A stretch of DNA of 64,000 bases from Clostridium sp. CAG:288 (GTDB lineage: Bacteria > Bacillota_I > Bacilli_A > RFN20 > CAG-288), in the NCBI GenBank assembly GCA_000437395.1, contig FR898184.1, positions 1-64,000 of the forward strand. Reading direction: 5' to 3'. Position numbers and translations under genes: made by a program. Below, in pieces: positions 61,299 to 64,000 of this stretch; positions within the stretch are counted from its first letter, which is position 1, and every line of letters begins with the position of its first letter. Below the pieces are notes generated by a model. The model ran no database searches. It saw only the letters and a list, made by a program, of their open reading frames with translations, and was not told where the DNA came from.

Positions 61299-62158
61299 AT
61301 TCTTTCTCCTTCTTGTAATTCTTCTAAAAGTCTTACATAGTTATCGTAACTTTCTTTTAATATAATATTTTTTTCAACTGCTTCTTTAATCTTACATTCT
61401 TTTTCCTTTAAATGTAGGCAGTTATTATAAAAGCACTTACCTAAATACTGCTTGAATCCAGGAAAAAATATTGATGCATCTCTTTTGGTTAAATTTAACT
61501 CTAAAGAAGAAAATCCTGGTGTATCGCCAACTATTCCTTCATTAGATGGAATAAGAACAACTTCTTTAGTCATGTGTTTTCCTCTACCTAACGCTTCAGA
61601 AAACTCGCCAACCATTCTTTCAATAGATGGATCGATGCAATTAATAATACTAGATTTACCAGCACCAGTTTGTCCCATAAAAGCAATTGTATTACCTTTA
61701 ATAATTTCTTTTAATGGCTTAACACTATCTGGTTTTTTAGCTGATACAATAATTGCTTTTATTCCTATGCTTTCATAGTAATCTTTATATTTAGTAATTT
61801 TCTCTAGTTCTTCATCGGATAATAAATCTGATTTTGTAAAAACTATATATGGTTTAATATTTTGAAAATTTAAATATGTTAAAAATTTATCCAAAAGATA
61901 ACTTGAAAAGTCTGGTCTTTTTAAAGACGTTACTACGCACATATAATCAACATTAGCTATCTTCGGTCTATAAAGTAAATTTTCTCTTGGCATTACTTGA
62001 TAAATGCAACCATCTTCATCAAGACAAACTTTATCACCGACATATAATTTCTTTGCTTGTTTTAAAAAACTTTTACGTGCAGTCGAAAAAATAACTTCAC
62101 CGTTATCACTTTGAAGTTTGAATTGCCTAGTATTTCCACCAACGATTGTAAAAACCAT
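61277..62158 (-). CDS. rsgA: Ribosome small-subunit-dependent GTPase RsgA
   Basis: 293 residues. N-terminal OB-fold, then a circularly permuted GTPase (VFTKSDLL as G4 first, GQTGAGKSSIINCI as G1, GDTPGFSSLEL as G3), and the C-terminal zinc finger with CFYNNCLHLKEKEC. It checks 30S maturation. Three bases after the kinase gene, overlaps rpe. Confidence 0.95.
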   Translation of the reverse strand: MVFTIVGGNTRQFKLQSDNGEVIFSTARKSFLKQAKKLYVGDKVCLDEDGCIYQVMPRENLLYRPKIANVDYMCVVTSLKRPDFSSYLLDKFLTYLNFQNIKPYIVFTKSDLLSDEELEKITKYKDYYESIGIKAIIVSAKKPDSVKPLKEIIKGNTIAFMGQTGAGKSSIINCIDPSIERMVGEFSEALGRGKHMTKEVVLIPSNEGIVGDTPGFSSLELNLTKRDASIFFPGFKQYLGKCFYNNCLHLKEKECKIKEAVEKNIILKESYDNYVRLLEELQEGERIWKEKSI

Positions 62159-62161
62159 GAA

Positions 62162-63043
62162 TTATTTTCCTGATCTATGGAATAATCTACTCCAGAAGCT
62201 TTCTTTCTTTTTAATTAAGTCTGGTTCCCTTAATATACGTTCTATATCTCTACGCATATCGAAAACTGACTTATATCTATCATATGGATTTTTATTACAA
62301 GCTTTCATAATTATTTTTTCAATAATTACTGGAGTTTTAGGATTATATTTTCTTACACTTGGGAATTTTTCTTTAATGTGTTTTAAAGCGACAGTTACTG
62401 CGCTTTCATCATCAAAAGGAACACGTCCTGTAATTAGTTCAAAGAACGTTATTCCTAATGAATATATATCTGATTGTGGCGTCGCTTGATTTCCTTGAGA
62501 AATTTCAGGAGCTAAATAATGTACAGAACCAACTACAACTTCACTCCTAGTAACATGTGAACTATTTTGGAAAGTTGCGATACCAAAATCACCTAACTTA
62601 ACCGTTCCGTCAACTGTAATAAAAACATTTTGTGGTTTAATATCTCTATGAATAACACCATGTTGGTGAGCAAACCAAACGGCAGAGCACAATTGATACA
62701 TAATGTCACATGCTTCTAAAAATGAAAATTTACCTCTTACGTTAAGAGTTTCTCTTAGTGTTTTTCCTTTGATAAATTCATTGACCATATAAGGTCTACC
62801 TTCAAAAGTTCCTAAAGTAATAACCTTAACAATATTTTGATGATTTAAACTTGCAGCAGCTCTTGCTTCACGTTCAAATCTTGTTAAATTAAGAGGGTTT
62901 TTCATAGTTTCCTCTTTAATAATTTTAACAGCAACTTCTTTATTAGTAATAATATCGTTAGCTAAATAGACTATTGCCATTCCTCCTTCGCCTAATACTT
63001 TTAATATCTTATAGCGATCATCAATAACATCATTAATTTTCAT
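62162..63043 (-). CDS. prkC: Serine/threonine protein kinase, kinase domain only
   Basis: 293 residues. All eukaryotic-type kinase motifs are present: GEGGMAIVYLA, VAVKII (Lys), VIHRDIKPQNV, LGDFGIA, GSVHYLAPE and DIYSLGITFFEL. It ends only 30 residues after the domain (FWSRLFHRSGK): the membrane segment and PASTA repeats of PrkC/Stk1 are missing, with no sign of a frameshift downstream, since rsgA begins 3 bases after the stop codon. A soluble kinase then, not a muropeptide receptor. The ATG with GGAGG 7 bases ahead overlaps the phosphatase gene by 11 bases. Confidence 0.93.
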   Translation of the reverse strand: MKINDVIDDRYKILKVLGEGGMAIVYLANDIITNKEVAVKIIKEETMKNPLNLTRFEREARAAASLNHQNIVKVITLGTFEGRPYMVNEFIKGKTLRETLNVRGKFSFLEACDIMYQLCSAVWFAHQHGVIHRDIKPQNVFITVDGTVKLGDFGIATFQNSSHVTRSEVVVGSVHYLAPEISQGNQATPQSDIYSLGITFFELITGRVPFDDESAVTVALKHIKEKFPSVRKYNPKTPVIIEKIIMKACNKNPYDRYKSVFDMRRDIERILREPDLIKKKESFWSRLFHRSGK

Positions 63044-63782
63044 GGTCAACCTCCATTAAGTTAATTGCAATATTGTCTAACCCACCATTTTCCAAAGCAC
63101 GTTGGAGCATAGTATCAACTTTTTCTTTAACAGTACCTTCCAAAGCGATGAGTTGTTCTATTTCTTTTTTCGAAACCATATTAGTAAAGCCATCTGAAGC
63201 AAGAAGCAATGAATCGTAGTCATTAGGAATACTAATTATATCATAATCAATAGTAGGATTTATTCCCATTGCGTTCATTAATATATGTCTTTTTGGATGA
63301 GTTTTAATCTCTTCTTTCTTTATCTTTCCTAAAGAATACAAATATTGAACATAAGTTTGATCTGTTGTTAATTGCTTTAGACCATATTCTTTAGAGTAAG
63401 AATAAGCTCTAGAATCTCCACAGTTACAAATTAAAGTCGTATCTTCAAGAACAACAGCCATTACAACAGTCGTTCCCATATCAGCATAATTAGGATTTGT
63501 TGTAGCTAAATTGTTTATTTCAGAATTTGCTTTTTTCATCACCTTTCTGATAACTTTTTTAGCTTTATACTCTGTTGTATTTTTATCGTCAAATTCAAAA
63601 GAAGAAGTAATTATGTCAATAGCAAGTTGACTAGCAACTTCACCTTTCTTATGTCCACCCATTCCATCGCAAACAAGTAATAACTGGACGTCGTTTGTAT
63701 CAATAATTGCTGCTCTATCTTCGTTATTTTTTCTTACTTTGCCACAATCCAAGGCAAAGTATGTATTAACTTTTCTTTTCAT
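63033..63782 (-). CDS. prpC: PP2C-type protein phosphatase
   Basis: 249 residues. PPM family motifs with metal-binding Asp residues: RKNNEDRAAI, LLVCDGMGGHKKGEVAS, MGTTVVMAVV, CNCGDSRAYS and LASDGFTNMVS. It removes phosphate from targets of the adjacent kinase. Its start overlaps the end of rlmN by 17 bases. Confidence 0.95.
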   Translation of the reverse strand: MKRKVNTYFALDCGKVRKNNEDRAAIIDTNDVQLLLVCDGMGGHKKGEVASQLAIDIITSSFEFDDKNTTEYKAKKVIRKVMKKANSEINNLATTNPNYADMGTTVVMAVVLEDTTLICNCGDSRAYSYSKEYGLKQLTTDQTYVQYLYSLGKIKKEEIKTHPKRHILMNAMGINPTIDYDIISIPNDYDSLLLASDGFTNMVSKKEIEQLIALEGTVKEKVDTMLQRALENGGLDNIAINLMEVDHEN

Positions 63783-64000
63783 ATCTTGCCCTCAATTGTC
63801 CACATGCAGCATCTATATCGCTGCCAAACTCTTTTCTTATTGTCGCCTTAATTCCACGTTTTAATAAAATATCGTGGAATTTATGAATTCTATTATTTGA
63901 TGAACGCTTAAAGCCATTTTCATCAACTTCATTGTATGGTATCAAATTTATATATCCATATGTTGGAGCAATTAAATCAGCTAATTGATTTGCTTGTTCA
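63766..64000 (-). CDS. rlmN: RlmN 23S rRNA/tRNA adenine-2 methyltransferase, C-terminal part
   Basis: Partial gene cut by the window edge; 77 C-terminal codons are visible. PYNEVDENGFKRSS and IRKEFGSDIDAACGQLRARY match the end of RlmN, a radical-SAM enzyme that methylates A2503 of 23S rRNA and A37 of some tRNAs; the conserved C-terminal Cys in AACGQLR is its catalytic cysteine. The stop TAA lies inside prpC (63768..63766). The order rlmN-prpC-prkC-rsgA-rpe-thiN is well known in Bacillus relatives. Confidence 0.92.
   Translation of the reverse strand, partial: EQANQLADLIAPTYGYINLIPYNEVDENGFKRSSNNRIHKFHDILLKRGIKATIRKEFGSDIDAACGQLRARYEKKS

Overview
The window looks like a chromosomal segment of an AT-rich, low-GC Gram-positive bacterium (Bacillota). 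It carries an endospore cluster (spoIIAA-spoIIAB-sigF followed directly by spoVAC-AD-AE-AF), a SpoIIIE/FtsK-type translocase followed by a ymfF/ymfH-type peptidase pair, the order rlmN-prpC-prkC-rsgA-rpe-thiN with divergent rpmB, MreB, and AGGAGG-type ribosome binding sites. TGA is used as a normal stop. A gut-associated spore-forming lineage of the Erysipelotrichia/Bacilli type is my inference: the M64 (IgA-peptidase family) surface protein and the pullulanase fit a host-gut niche, and a Ser/Thr kinase without PASTA domains recalls wall-reduced relatives. Species cannot be named from sequence alone.

Layout. 1-2.8 kb: an amino-acid ABC transporter under a lysine riboswitch. 2.9-4 kb: a lipoprotein gene broken by one in-frame TGA. 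4.1-6.8 kb: tldE-tldD. 7.3-10.9 kb: a 1188-residue surface protein with an M64 metallopeptidase domain, visibly richer in GC than its surroundings. 11-13.5 kb: a small accessory island next to tRNA-Trp, holding long direct repeats that carry a tRNA 3' fragment, an array of GCATACCC repeats, four exactly 20-bp-spaced iterons, an Xre-type regulator, a 42-residue peptide gene with a duplicated 3' remnant, a small secreted protein and a membrane protein. 13.5-17.3 kb: yqeY, mreB, typA and tRNA-Ala. 17.3-27.9 kb: an ArsB/CitM-type permease, ybaK, ftsK/spoIIIE, two M16 proteins, acpS, pullulanase and plsC. 27.9-30.3 kb: an acyl-CoA ligase and a membrane acyltransferase-like protein. 30.5-35 kb: a two-ATPase ABC exporter with a divergent TetR regulator. 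35-40.5 kb: an HD protein, an ABC-F protein and a Trk/Ktr potassium system. 40.7-45 kb: a binding-protein-dependent ABC importer whose binding protein is frameshifted. 45.2-46.8 kb: class II aldolase and an RDD protein. 46.9-51.6 kb: the sporulation operon. 51.8-53.9 kb: ZIP transporter and pyrimidine-nucleoside phosphorylase. 54-58.9 kb: an unknown small protein, an RsmF-like methyltransferase, an aminotransferase and a P-loop protein resembling HPr kinase around its nucleotide site. 59-64 kb: rpmB and the conserved rlmN-prpC-prkC-rsgA-rpe-thiN cluster.

Most of the window is ordinary housekeeping sequence. The stretches that deserve attention are the tRNA-Trp island, the M64 surface protein, the aminotransferase/P-loop pair, and the two coding sequences broken by single events (one nonsense codon, one frameshift).
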